A stretch of 64,000 bases of DNA from Propionibacterium acidifaciens DSM 21887 (GCF_000426605.1 NZ_AUFR01000011.1:23292-87291); one strand, 5' to 3'; positions 25,823 to 34,808 are shown, counted from the first letter of the stretch. The notes: generated by a model not told the origin, from the letters alone. Made by a program: numbers and translations.

Positions 25823-26713
25823 TCATGCCTTCCGGGTGAGATCTCGAGGGGTGGTGACGCACATGACCGATGACGAGGGGAGCCGACGGCGGGCCAGGCC
25901 GCTCAGCGTCCTGCCGGGAGGAGCGGCCACGATCATCCCCGGGTCGAGCGACTCGATCGTGTCCATGCACAGGTCCCAGCGCACGGGAGCGGTGATCTGA
26001 CGCACCAGACGATCGCGGAGCTCGTCCCCGTCACGGATGACTCGACCATCCAGGTTCTGGATGATCGGAATGGGGGCTGCACGGAAGGGGACTTCGTCTG
26101 CCGCCAGGCCGAAGGCCTCGAGTGCGGGCCTCATGAACGGGGTGTGGAAGGCTCCCGCCACCGCCAGACGCTTCACCGCGCAGCCCTCCGGAGGTGCACT
26201 GGTCAGTCGTTCGATGGCTTTCAGCGATCCGGCCGCAACCACCTGCCCCGTGCCATTGCGATTGGCCACGGATGCACCGGCCGCCCCGATGGCATCGGCG
26301 ACGACCGCGGGGTCGCCCCCCAGGACGGCCGCCATCGTCGTCTCCGCCGCCCTGCAGGCCTCGGCCATGGCCAACCCGCGGAGACGGGCCAACCGCACGG
26401 CCTCGCCCGGCTCCAGCACACCGGCCATCGCCGCGGCAGACAGTTCGCCGACGGAGTGACCGGCCACCGCGATGCTCCGGCCGGTCACCTCGGTCATGAT
26501 GAGAAGGGCTTGGGCGACGAGCAGCGGTTGGGCATTCTCCGTGCGGGAGATCTCGGCCATCGAGCCCTCCGTGCCGAGCGCTGCCAGATCGATCCCCGCC
26601 CGGAGGGACCACTCGCGCAACCGTGCGGAGGCGGCCGGCTCCCTGATCCAGGGCGTCAGCATTCGGGGCCGTTGGGCCCCCTGCCCTGGGCAGATGACGA
26701 TCGCGGTGGTCAT
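25823..26713 (-). CDS. cylD-like: malonyl-CoA:ACP transacylase (CylD/FabD-like)
   Basis: A 296-residue acyltransferase that loads malonyl units onto ACP for chain elongation. CPGQGAQ is at the N-terminus, the nucleophile is in AGHSVGELSAAA near residue 90 (usual form GHSLGE), the carboxylate-binding Arg is in LARLRGLAM, and the catalytic His is in GAFHTPFM near residue 190. The ATG follows GGAAGGATGGAA. It matches the role of CylD, although in the streptococcal operon cylD is directly next to cylG; here the ligase-to-SbnB block lies between them, as if inserted. Confidence 0.87.
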   Translation of the reverse strand: MTTAIVICPGQGAQRPRMLTPWIREPAASARLREWSLRAGIDLAALGTEGSMAEISRTENAQPLLVAQALLIMTEVTGRSIAVAGHSVGELSAAAMAGVLEPGEAVRLARLRGLAMAEACRAAETTMAAVLGGDPAVVADAIGAAGASVANRNGTGQVVAAGSLKAIERLTSAPPEGCAVKRLAVAGAFHTPFMRPALEAFGLAADEVPFRAAPIPIIQNLDGRVIRDGDELRDRLVRQITAPVRWDLCMDTIESLDPGMIVAAPPGRTLSGLARRRLPSSSVMCVTTPRDLTRKA

Positions 26714-26750
26714 TTCCATCCTTCCTCCCCCGTGGTTCGTGCAGGACCGC

Positions 26751-27587
26751 TCACGCGCGGCCCGAACTCTTCGTGTAGGCGCGTGCGGCGAGCAGCACGA
26801 ACAGGACGAACCAGCCGCCGACGTCGAGGAGCACGAAGGTCAACGAGGAGTGGACACCGGACAGGGAGCAGCCATCGGTGAGGGCACGACGAGCGATGTC
26901 GGACACCCCGAACATCGGAGTCCAGCGGCCGACTTGGAGCACCCTGCCCGACAGGGGGAGGAAGAGGTTGCCGATGAAGGCGAGTGCAGTCGTCGTGAGA
27001 CCGGGGATCGACGTGACGATCTCGGCGCGCAGGGTCAACCCGATACCGAGCCCGAATGCGGCGAAGACCGCTGAACCGCCCCATGCGGTGAGCAGACCGA
27101 GAATCCAGACCCGCAGATTCCCCTCGGCGCCGGTCCCCCAGCCGAGAAGACCGACGACAACGACGGGCAGCACGGCCGAGAGCATGGCGGAAGCCACTTT
27201 GGACAGGACATATCCGACCGATGAGATCGGCATGAGACGCATGGTGCGCATCCAGCCCGAAGACTTCTCAATGGCGATTCCCACTGCGGTCGACGTGGAG
27301 GCCGTGGCCGATCCGTACACCGCAATGCCGATCATCATCCACATGGCGAAATTTCCGTGCGGGGGAGCGGTGTGCGAGCTGCCGGTCCGGTGGAGCGCGA
27401 GATAGAGGACTGCGGGAAGCGCCACATTGATGAGCAGGGCCTGCCTGTTGAAGGGCCGCTTCAACTCGTGGCCCAAGTAGGTGAGGCTGAGGCCACCGGC
27501 CGGCCTCGCGGAGACGGGGGCGAATGTCTTGACAGCCCGGGCCGGAGCGTGATCGGCGAGAACAGGTGCAGTGGTGAGCAGGGACAT
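26751..27587 (-). CDS. cylB-like: ABC exporter permease (CylB-like)
   Basis: A 278-residue ABC-2-type permease with a cytoplasmic N-terminus of about 50 residues and six hydrophobic segments. It pairs with the ATPase ending nine bases upstream and is a close paralogue of the permease at 2.7-3.5 kb. CylA and CylB form the exporter of the streptococcal haemolysin. The same job, export of the operon's product and so self-protection, is expected here. Confidence 0.87.
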   Translation of the reverse strand: MSLLTTAPVLADHAPARAVKTFAPVSARPAGGLSLTYLGHELKRPFNRQALLINVALPAVLYLALHRTGSSHTAPPHGNFAMWMMIGIAVYGSATASTSTAVGIAIEKSSGWMRTMRLMPISSVGYVLSKVASAMLSAVLPVVVVGLLGWGTGAEGNLRVWILGLLTAWGGSAVFAAFGLGIGLTLRAEIVTSIPGLTTTALAFIGNLFLPLSGRVLQVGRWTPMFGVSDIARRALTDGCSLSGVHSSLTFVLLDVGGWFVLFVLLAARAYTKSSGRA

Positions 27588-27596
27588 GATGGTCTC

Positions 27597-28532
27597 TCAG
27601 TTCTTGCGGGTGAGGGTGAGGAAGGCGTCCTCGAGGCTCTGCGGGAGAACTTCGATGTCGGTGGCTCCGACTCGTACGAGATCGCCCACGAGGGCGTCGG
27701 AGTCGGTGCTGTGCAGATAGGTGCGGCCCGCGGACCGTTTGACGATGCTGACCCCCGGGTCATCGAGGACCGTCCGCGCGGCGTCAGCCGGCAGGACGCA
27801 GGAGGCGATGCGGCCCGAACTCGCGGCTCGGATGTTGTCCGCCGTGTCATCGGCGATGATCCGACCGTCCTGGATGAGGATGACCCGGTCCGCGAACTGG
27901 TCCGCCTCCTCGATGTAGTGGGTGGCGAAGACAACCGTGCGGCCACGGTCCGCGTCCTCGTGGACGCGCTCCCAGAAGGTCCTCCGGGCCTCCACGTCCA
28001 TGGCGGCGGTGGGTTCGTCGAGGATCATCAGCTCAGGATTCGGGATGAGGGCCATCCCGAAGCGGACGCGCTGGATCTCCCCGCCCGAGCACGTGGAGAT
28101 CTTCCGGTCCGCCAGCTCGTTGATGTTGGCCCGCGCCATGCACCTGTCGACCTCGGCTTCGCGGAACAGGCCTCCGACCATGTGCATCAGGTCGCGCACG
28201 GTGAGGTCCGGGAGCATGCCTCCGGACTGCATGACGGCGGAGACCAGTCCTGCATGGGCGGCAGTGATCGGGTCGAGTCCGAAGATGCGTGCGCTTCCGG
28301 AATCCGGCCCGAGCAGTCCCAGGGCCAGGTCGATCGTCGTGGATTTTCCAGCGCCGTTGGGGCCGAGAAAGGCGACGACCTCGCCCCGGTCGATGGTGAA
28401 CGAGACGTCATCGACGGCGGTGATGGTTCCTCCGCTCGGGGCCCGGAACGTCTTCGTGAGGGATTCGAGACGGATCGCTGCATTCGGATCATGCTCACGA
28501 GATGTCAACGGGTCATTCAGGTACTGGGCCAT
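27597..28532 (-). CDS. cylA-like: ABC exporter ATPase (CylA-like), first gene of the operon
   Basis: A 311-residue ATPase. Walker A is GPNGAGKST, the signature is SGGEIQRV, Walker B is LMILDEPTAA, and the H-loop is in THYIEEADQ. The ATG follows GAAAGGATCCTC; a longer open frame exists upstream but runs through the presumed promoter. As the 5'-most gene it is next to a TGACA-type palindrome about 130 bases upstream. Placing the exporter first means transport capacity is made before the product. Confidence 0.9.
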   Translation of the reverse strand: MAQYLNDPLTSREHDPNAAIRLESLTKTFRAPSGGTITAVDDVSFTIDRGEVVAFLGPNGAGKSTTIDLALGLLGPDSGSARIFGLDPITAAHAGLVSAVMQSGGMLPDLTVRDLMHMVGGLFREAEVDRCMARANINELADRKISTCSGGEIQRVRFGMALIPNPELMILDEPTAAMDVEARRTFWERVHEDADRGRTVVFATHYIEEADQFADRVILIQDGRIIADDTADNIRAASSGRIASCVLPADAARTVLDDPGVSIVKRSAGRTYLHSTDSDALVGDLVRVGATDIEVLPQSLEDAFLTLTRKN

Positions 28533-29085
28533 GAGGATCCTTTCAGTGCGCCGAGGAGCGGGTAATCCTTGTTCCGCCATCGATCCTGTGACGCCGGGAA
28601 CCGTTCTGGCGAGGGAACATGGGAGGCTCATGAGAAGTCGGGGCACCTGTGTGCCGGTCGATGTGACAGATGTCATGACAGCCCGCCACGCACGCTTGTT
28701 CAGCGGAACGGCGCGGCAAGTCCACCGGGCCCTCCCGGATCACTGCGCGGAAGGATCCACCAGCCGTCATGCATGGGCGGGTCCCGGTCGGAGGAGAGAT
28801 CGATGAAGTCGCAGCAGACGAACCGCTCGGGCGCGCCGCGAGGGGCCGGACGTTCTCCGGATCGTTGTCGGTTTCGCGGACGGCACGCGCTCAGCCCCGA
28901 TCGGGCGGGCTGCGCGCCGAATCCGTCAGCGTCGGCGGGGAAGACGCGGACCCGCCCGTTGGGATGGCCGCCGTCCTCCGCCCCGCGAGTCGGTGCGGAG
29001 GCTGTCGCCGTGCGTGAATCGATCCCGCCGGTCCCGCCCCGAACGCATCCTCGTCACGACGAACGCCCCCGGTCCGCCCCAGCCC
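28533..29085. promoter_or_regulatory. intergenic region with presumed operon promoter
   Basis: About 550 bases between the exporter ATPase and the MshB-like gene. Both neighbours are on the minus strand, so this must hold the promoter of the 22-kb operon and the 3' end of the msh genes. The TGACA palindrome at 28.66 kb is the only clear signal. Open frames here lack coding character. Confidence 0.6.
28663..28680. promoter_or_regulatory. palindromic operator candidate upstream of the biosynthetic operon
   Basis: GTGACAGATGTCATGACA contains two overlapping dyads: TGACA-GA-TGTCA and the perfect ten-base TGTCATGACA. It lies 131 bases upstream of the first gene. Direct TGACA/TGTCA dyads with a two-base centre are the kind of site bound by LuxR-type response regulators controlling DrrAB-like exporters. 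The regulator at 4.67 kb is the natural candidate (inference). Confidence 0.5.
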
Positions 29086-29883
29086 TCACAGCAGGCCGAT
29101 CCTCCGCGGGATCGCCTGGCGCTGGCCGCCGACGTGGCGGATGCACCGCTCGGCGCCGGAGCCGACGACGGTGAGCTGCGTGCGGAAGCGGCGCAGCGCC
29201 GCGACGACCCGGGCCTCGAGCGCCGGGTCGTCGACGTCGAGCCAGGCGGCCGCGGCGGCGTCGCCGGCGGCCGGGTTGTCCTCCTGCGAGAGCACCTGGA
29301 CGAAGGGCAGGCCGGCGCGCTCGCACGTCAGGGCGACGATCTCGTGGCAGCGCACATGGTCGGGATGACCGTAGCCGCCGCCGTCGTCGTAGCTCACGAG
29401 CGCGTCGTAGCCGCGGCCCTCCAGCCCTGCGAGCAGGTCGGCGGCCTCCTGCTCCAGCGGCGCCCTCGTGAGGGCGCGCGCGCCGGCGCCGGCGGCGGGC
29501 CCGGCCAGCGTCGGCGTCACCCAGCGCATCCCCGAGTCCTCGTAGCGGCACTCGGGCAGCCCGGCGGCGCGCCACGGTGCGGAGCCGAGGAACCACCGCT
29601 CGGCGATGCCCAGCTCGGCGCAGGCGGCGTCGAGCTCGCCCTCGCGCACGGCGACGAGCCCGTCGGGCGAGGTGCCGGCGGGCAGGACGCCGTCCACGAC
29701 CTCGCCGCGCTCACCGCGCGTGCAGGTGACGAGGTCGACGCGGCCTCCCCGGCTCGTCACCCGGGCGGCGAGCGGGCCGGTCGAGAGGGTGTCGTCGTCG
29801 GGGTGGGCGTGGACGAGCAGCACGCGCAGGCCCGCGGGGTCGCCGATGAGTCGCTCGATCACGGCGGTGTTGTCGATGGGCAC
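29086..29883 (-). CDS. mshB: MshB-like N-acetylglucosaminyl-inositol deacetylase
   Basis: A 265-residue PIG-L/LmbE-family metal-dependent deacetylase. The zinc motif AHPDDDTLSTG is near residue 26, and the second ligand region GGGYGHPDHVRCHE near 165. In mycothiol synthesis MshB removes acetate from GlcNAc-inositol, the product of MshA, and an MshA-like gene lies just upstream on the same strand. The homologue Mca (mycothiol conjugate amidase) is the alternative; the pairing with MshA favours MshB. The gap to the upstream gene is 75 bases. Confidence 0.8.
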   Translation of the reverse strand: MPIDNTAVIERLIGDPAGLRVLLVHAHPDDDTLSTGPLAARVTSRGGRVDLVTCTRGERGEVVDGVLPAGTSPDGLVAVREGELDAACAELGIAERWFLGSAPWRAAGLPECRYEDSGMRWVTPTLAGPAAGAGARALTRAPLEQEAADLLAGLEGRGYDALVSYDDGGGYGHPDHVRCHEIVALTCERAGLPFVQVLSQEDNPAAGDAAAAAWLDVDDPALEARVVAALRRFRTQLTVVGSGAERCIRHVGGQRQAIPRRIGLL

Positions 29884-29958
29884 GGTGCTGCTCCTCTTCT
29901 CCCGGACGGTCAGCGGGGCCGGCCCCGTCCGCCGGGCGCCCCGCCGGGGGACGACCGG

Positions 29959-31167
29959 TCAGCCGGTCGCGCGGCGGTAGGCGGCGAGCAGTCCCGCCGC
30001 GGTGCGGTCCCAGCTGCGCTCGCGCGCGAAGTCGCGGGCGGCCCGCACCATGCGCTCGCGCAGCGCCTCGTCGTTGCGGACCGACTGGGCGGCCGCGGCC
30101 CACTCGGCCGGGTCGCGGCCCTCGAGCAGGATCCCGGTGACGCCGTCGCGGACCGCCTCGGGGATGCCGCCGACGCGGCCGGCGATGACCGGGGCGCCGC
30201 TGGCCTCGGCCTCGAGGCAGACGAGCGAGAAGGTCTCCGAGTAGCTCGGGTTGATGAGCGCGCAGGCGCCCCGCAGCATGCAGGCCAGCTCGTCGCGGTT
30301 CTGCGAGCCGAGGAAGACGACGTGCTCGTCGAGGCCCAGCTCGTGCACGAGCCGGTGCAGCCGCCCCTCGTAGTCGGTGAAGTCCTGCGAGGCCTCGCCG
30401 GCGACGATCAGGTGCGGGCGGTCGTACTCGGGGATCTCGGCCATCATGCGGATGGCCAGGTCGGGGCCCTTGAGCGGTTGGAGGCGCGAGGCGAACAGGT
30501 AGTAGCAGCCGCCCGTGGCGCCCCAGGCCCAGTGCCGCTCGCCGGGCTGCAGGGGGTGGAAGCGGTCGGCGTCGACGCCGGGGTGCACCGGCACGATGGG
30601 CGTCGACAGCGGCCCGTAGCGCTCAATGATGGTCCGCCTCTCGGCCTCGGAGACCGAGACGATGAGGTCGGAGCCCTCGGCGACGAGCGCCTCGCCGCCG
30701 GGCCGGCCCGGCGACTCGGGCGGCTCGCCGTCCGACAGGGAGTGCGTGCCGGGCGGGGCCGACACCGAGTGGAAGCTCTGGACGTGCGGGACACCCCAGC
30801 GCCGCGCCAGCGGCAGGGCCGCGACCCCGCTGAACCAGTGGTGCGAGTGGACGAGCCCGTAGTCGTGGTCGAGCCGTCCCATCGCCTCGCGGAAGGGCTC
30901 GATGAGCGCCTCGGCCCTGCTCTTGGCGACGACCCGGGCCGGGCCGGCGTCGAGGTTGATGAGCCGCACGCCGGGCGCGATCTCGGCCCGGTCGGGCGCG
31001 TCGGGGTCGTCGCGCCGGGTGATGAGGTCGACCTCGTGGCCGGCCCGGGCCAGCGCCATGGCGGAGTTCAGCTCGACGACGTTCATGCCGCCGGCGTCGG
31101 CCGTGCCGGGGGACGCGACGGGCGAGGTGTGCAACGAGACGAAGGCGATGCGCGCCAGCTCAACCAT
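29959..31167 (-). CDS. mshA: MshA-like D-inositol-3-phosphate glycosyltransferase
   Basis: A 402-residue GT4-family glycosyltransferase with two Rossmann-like halves. The N-terminal LHTSPVASPGTADAGGMNVV with its DAGGMNVY-like loop is a MshA hallmark. The C-terminal donor-binding motif is PSYSETFSLVCLEAEASGAPV near residue 320. MshA transfers GlcNAc from UDP-GlcNAc to inositol-3-phosphate, the first step to mycothiol, the actinobacterial thiol. The start follows GGAGGTGGACTCG. MshC and MshD are not in the window, so a complete pathway cannot be shown; a related glycosyl transfer remains possible. Confidence 0.8.
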   Translation of the reverse strand: MVELARIAFVSLHTSPVASPGTADAGGMNVVELNSAMALARAGHEVDLITRRDDPDAPDRAEIAPGVRLINLDAGPARVVAKSRAEALIEPFREAMGRLDHDYGLVHSHHWFSGVAALPLARRWGVPHVQSFHSVSAPPGTHSLSDGEPPESPGRPGGEALVAEGSDLIVSVSEAERRTIIERYGPLSTPIVPVHPGVDADRFHPLQPGERHWAWGATGGCYYLFASRLQPLKGPDLAIRMMAEIPEYDRPHLIVAGEASQDFTDYEGRLHRLVHELGLDEHVVFLGSQNRDELACMLRGACALINPSYSETFSLVCLEAEASGAPVIAGRVGGIPEAVRDGVTGILLEGRDPAEWAAAAQSVRNDEALRERMVRAARDFARERSWDRTAAGLLAAYRRATG

Positions 31168-31412
31168 CGAGTCCACCTCCGTCGTCACGGCAAGTGTTCC
31201 ACAGATGGCCGGGCGAAAGAATCGCATCCGGGGATCGCCCCTGGTCGGGGGGCGCCGCCGTCGGGGGCCCCTCAGGGGACGCCCGACGGGGTCCGCAGGG
31301 GGCCCGCCCGGGTCGTCGACGCCCCGTCATCGGGGAGCGCCTCGGGGTCGACCGACGGGCCCGGGCCGGTCGCTGCGGCCCGAGGGCGGCCGCCTCGCCT
31401 AGGGTTGGCCCC

Positions 31413-32288
31413 ATGAACCGTGTTGGCCCCGTGACCCGCCGCATCGTCCCCGCGCTCCTCGCCGCCGCCGTCCTGTCGGCCGCCGGCTGCGCCCAGAACC
31501 CCTCGGCCAAGAACGGCGACCCGTCGGGCTTCGGCCCCACGAGCACCTCCCCCGGCGCCACGAGCACCGACGGGGCCAAGGCCATCGAGGGCTTCGACTT
31601 CGCCGGCGCCGACTGGTACGACGCCCGCTCGGGGCAGACGCTCCACGCCGGCTCGACGCCCTCGCAGGACTTCTGGTGGCAGGTCGACACCGGGACCAGC
31701 GGCAACCCCGTGCAGTACGCCGACCTCGACCACGACGGCGACGAGGACGCCGTCGTCTGGCTGACGAGCGGCGAGGGCAACGGCTACTGGCACCACGCCT
31801 ACATCTGGACCTGGGACGCCGCCCGGGGCACCGCCGTCCAGTCGCCGTACCCGATCACCGACGACTCCTCGTGCGGCAACGCGACGAAGTCCCTGAGCGT
31901 CGACGCGGCGGCCGGCACGATCACGGCGACGCGCCTCATCCGCAACGGCGAGGCCTGCTCGGATCTTCCGTCGCACGAGGTCACCAACACGATCACGCTC
32001 GAGAACGGCGTGCCGATCCGCACGGCCCCGGTCCGCGCCTCGGCCGGCCCGTGCCTCAACCCGGCCTCCGACGGCCGCGCGACCACCGAGATCGCCACCA
32101 GGCCGTTCAAACTGGCGCCCGATGCCGGCGCCCCCGAGCTCCCGCTCGACCGAGTCACGTGGGTGGCCCTCGGCGGCGGCCGCGACCAGACGACGAACGG
32201 CTTCCACCAGGTGCTCTTCCGCGCCGACGGCGACTCGCTCACCTGGTACTGCGCCTACACCGACGAGGTGGGCGTCGCCAACGGCTGA
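31413..32288 (+). CDS. secreted lipoprotein with calcium-like DxDxDG motif
   Basis: A 291-residue exported protein. A basic start, a hydrophobic stretch and the lipobox LSAAGC place the lipid-bearing Cys at residue 26, followed by a Thr/Ser/Pro linker. The mature part contains YADLDHDGDEDAVVW, a DxDxDGxxD loop as in VCBS/FG-GAP repeats, and four Cys that could pair. No enzymatic motif is seen. It is a single gene, divergent from mshA. I do not recognise a family with a known function. Confidence 0.75.
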   Translation: MNRVGPVTRRIVPALLAAAVLSAAGCAQNPSAKNGDPSGFGPTSTSPGATSTDGAKAIEGFDFAGADWYDARSGQTLHAGSTPSQDFWWQVDTGTSGNPVQYADLDHDGDEDAVVWLTSGEGNGYWHHAYIWTWDAARGTAVQSPYPITDDSSCGNATKSLSVDAAAGTITATRLIRNGEACSDLPSHEVTNTITLENGVPIRTAPVRASAGPCLNPASDGRATTEIATRPFKLAPDAGAPELPLDRVTWVALGGGRDQTTNGFHQVLFRADGDSLTWYCAYTDEVGVANG

Positions 32289-32354
32289 ACGGCGCCCACC
32301 GCTCGTCCGACCGGGACGGCCCTGCGCCCGTCCGGGCGGGTTCGGACCGGCCCC

Positions 32355-33485
32355 TCAGCCGCGGGCCAGCTCGGCGCCGTCCAGCGCGTAGGTGATGGTG
32401 AGGCGCCGGGCGCCGGCGTCCTGGCCGATGCGGCTGTCGGCGACGATGACGACCTGCCCGTGGGCGTCCGACCAGCCGATGCTCAGCGCCTCGGCGGTCG
32501 GCGACGCGGTGGGCAGCTCGGGGACGGCGAGGAGCCGGGCGAGCAGCCCGGCGTCGAGCCCGCCCGGATCGACGCGGTGCGCAGCATCCCCGGCCCCGGC
32601 ATCCCCGACGCCGTCCGGGGCCGAGGGCTCGTCGACGACGGTGAGCGGCAGCTTGCCCTCCGAGGGGCCCCCTCCCGAGCACAGGCGGGTCTGGTCCATC
32701 CAGGGCCGGCCGCCGCCCGGCGCGCCGCCGGCGTCCTCGGCCGGCCACAGCGCCTCGGCCGCGCAGTCCTGCCGGTTCGCCAGCCGGACGACGGCCGCGC
32801 CCCCGGCCGGGGCGAGACGGTCCAGGTCGCCGAGCACCGAGCCGAGGGCGGCGGCGGTCCCCAGATCGCTGTGCACCTGGACGACGCGCGTCCCGATCCA
32901 GTCCTGCACGATGCCCACGGTCGGCGTGCCGGTCCAGTCGCCGCGCGTGCAGTGCGCGGTGATGCGGGCGGCCCCGCCGGCCCCGGCGGCCGCCTCGACC
33001 CGTGTGAACTCCTCGCCGCAGGCCGTCATCGACCCGGCGTAGCGGGTCCAGGCGCGCGAGAGCTGCTCGGCGTCGGCCTGGAAGAACTCGCCGGCCGTCT
33101 CCCCGGTGCGCGGCGGGGAGCCGGAGACGAGCCGTGGCAGCGACTGCGGGCGGACGCTCCACAGCTGGTCCCGGCCGTCGGGCGCGCGGACGGTCAGCTC
33201 GAGCTCGGCGCGGGCGATGGACGCGGAGACGAAACCGGTCGCCCCGGAGTCGGCGCGCACGCTGCTCACCGCCCAGGCGAGGAACGGGGCACTCGTGACG
33301 GCGTCGTCCAGCGGGGCCTCGGCCCCGGCGCGGGCCACGAGACCGGGGGCCACCGCGCAGCCGAGCGCCGCGGTCACCGCGACGGCGCAGACGGTCCCGC
33401 CGAGGCGCAGGGCCCGTCGTCCCCCGGCGCGCCGCCCGTCCCGGGCCCCTGCAGCGCGCGAGCCCCCGGCCGGTCCGGCGGCCAT
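32355..33485 (-). CDS. membrane-anchored or secreted protein of unknown function
   Basis: A 376-residue protein with a basic N-terminal stretch rich in Arg/Gly, one hydrophobic segment near residues 30-52 (signal anchor) and a long exported part. It contains several Cys spread through the mature part but no recognisable domain. The start is three bases after the stop of the C-S lyase gene, so the two are probably co-transcribed. Ala/Gly-rich composition limits what can be said. The function is unknown. Confidence 0.65.
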   Translation of the reverse strand: MAAGPAGGSRAAGARDGRRAGGRRALRLGGTVCAVAVTAALGCAVAPGLVARAGAEAPLDDAVTSAPFLAWAVSSVRADSGATGFVSASIARAELELTVRAPDGRDQLWSVRPQSLPRLVSGSPPRTGETAGEFFQADAEQLSRAWTRYAGSMTACGEEFTRVEAAAGAGGAARITAHCTRGDWTGTPTVGIVQDWIGTRVVQVHSDLGTAAALGSVLGDLDRLAPAGGAAVVRLANRQDCAAEALWPAEDAGGAPGGGRPWMDQTRLCSGGGPSEGKLPLTVVDEPSAPDGVGDAGAGDAAHRVDPGGLDAGLLARLLAVPELPTASPTAEALSIGWSDAHGQVVIVADSRIGQDAGARRLTITYALDGAELARG

Positions 33486-33488
33486 GGC

Positions 33489-34679
33489 TCAGGCGAGCCC
33501 GGACAGGCCGTTGACCAGCTGCTCGACCCCCTGGGAGAGGATCGCCGGGGTGGTGGCCAGGTTGAAGCGGACGAAGCCCTTCGCCTGCGGCGAGAACCAT
33601 TCGCCGTAGTCGACGGCCAGCCCGCAGGTGTCCTGGAGGAACGAGCGCATGTCGGCGGGCCGGACGTAGTCGCGCAGGTCGAGCCACAGCAGATAGGTGC
33701 CCTCGAGGGTCGGCATGAGGGCGGTCGGGGCGACCTCGCGGACCCGGGCCCGGAAGCCCGCGTCGTTGACGCGGAGGAGCTCGGTGAAGCCGTCCAGCCA
33801 GTCCGCGCCGCCCCGCCAGGCGGCCTCGGCGGCGGTGAGCCCCAGGATGTTCGGCTCGGTCTGCACGTAGGCCCTCGCCCAGGAGTCGTAGCGGGCGCGC
33901 AGGCCCTCGTCGTGGATGACGATGTGCGAGTGGACGAGGCCGGCCAGGTTGAAGGTCTTGGAGACCGCGCTCAACGTGATGACGCGGTCGCGGTGGCGTC
34001 CGCCGGCCACCTCGGACATCGCGATGAACGGGCGGGTGCCGGGCAGGATGTCCTGGTGGATCTCGTCGGCGACGACGAGGACGTCGTGGCGGGCGCAGAT
34101 GCCCAGCACCGCGTCGAGCTCGTCCTCGGTCCACACGCGGCCGACCGGGTTGTGCGGGGAGCAGGCGATCCACAGCCGCACGCCGCCGTCGACGACGGCG
34201 CGCTCGAAGCCGTCGAGGTCGAAGCCGTACTCGCCGGCCCCGTCGCGGACCAGCTCGCTCGTGACGAGCCGGCGGCCGGTGTCGCGCACCGCGCTGTGCA
34301 TCGGGTAGTAGACCGGCGTCGTGAGCAGGACGGCGTCGCCGGGCTCGGTGAAGGCGCTGATCATCCAGTAGAAGGACGAGACGACGCCGGTGCCGAAGCG
34401 CACCCGCTCCCGCCTGACCCGGGCCTGGCCGCGGGCCGCCGCCCAGGCGTCGAAGGCCTCGAAGTAGGAGTCCGGCACCGTGGCGTAGCCGAAGGCTCCG
34501 TGCCGCACGCGGGCGGTCAGCGCGTCGAGGACGGCCTCGGGCGCGCGGAACTCCGTGTCGGCCACCCACAGGGGCAGCAGATCGGGGTTGCCGAATCGTT
34601 CGCCCAGGGCGTCCCACTTGAGGGAGTCGGTGTTGCGGCGCTCCACCCGGTAGCGCTGCACGAAGGTCTCGGCGTCCAT
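33489..34679 (-). CDS. MalY/PatB-type PLP C-S lyase (cystathionine beta-lyase)
   Basis: A 396-residue fold-type I PLP enzyme. LPLWVADTEFRAP near residue 35, the Asn in CSPHNPVGRVW, the Asp in ADEIHQDI and the PLP Lys in SAVSKTFNLAG near residue 230 match the MalY/PatB group. These enzymes cleave cystathionine or cysteine conjugates to a thiol, pyruvate and ammonia, and some also act as regulators. The ATG follows AGGAGGACCG. It heads a two-gene unit with the unknown exported protein. Confidence 0.88.
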   Translation of the reverse strand: MDAETFVQRYRVERRNTDSLKWDALGERFGNPDLLPLWVADTEFRAPEAVLDALTARVRHGAFGYATVPDSYFEAFDAWAAARGQARVRRERVRFGTGVVSSFYWMISAFTEPGDAVLLTTPVYYPMHSAVRDTGRRLVTSELVRDGAGEYGFDLDGFERAVVDGGVRLWIACSPHNPVGRVWTEDELDAVLGICARHDVLVVADEIHQDILPGTRPFIAMSEVAGGRHRDRVITLSAVSKTFNLAGLVHSHIVIHDEGLRARYDSWARAYVQTEPNILGLTAAEAAWRGGADWLDGFTELLRVNDAGFRARVREVAPTALMPTLEGTYLLWLDLRDYVRPADMRSFLQDTCGLAVDYGEWFSPQAKGFVRFNLATTPAILSQGVEQLVNGLSGLA

Positions 34680-34808
34680 CGGTCCTCCTGTCGGTGCACG
34701 AACCCGTGAATTCTCTCACCCCGGCGCGCACCGTCGGGCCTCGTCCGGGCGGCGACTCTCCGGCTGAGACCGCTTCGTCGGGCGCGCGGGGCGTGACAGG
34801 CTTGGCCC

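Noticed and set aside
28993..31416. 807-codon plus-strand frame opposite the MshA/MshB-like genes
   Set aside because: Composed of Gly/Ala/Arg/His-rich low-complexity sequence; the minus strand carries two recognisable enzymes with ribosome sites.
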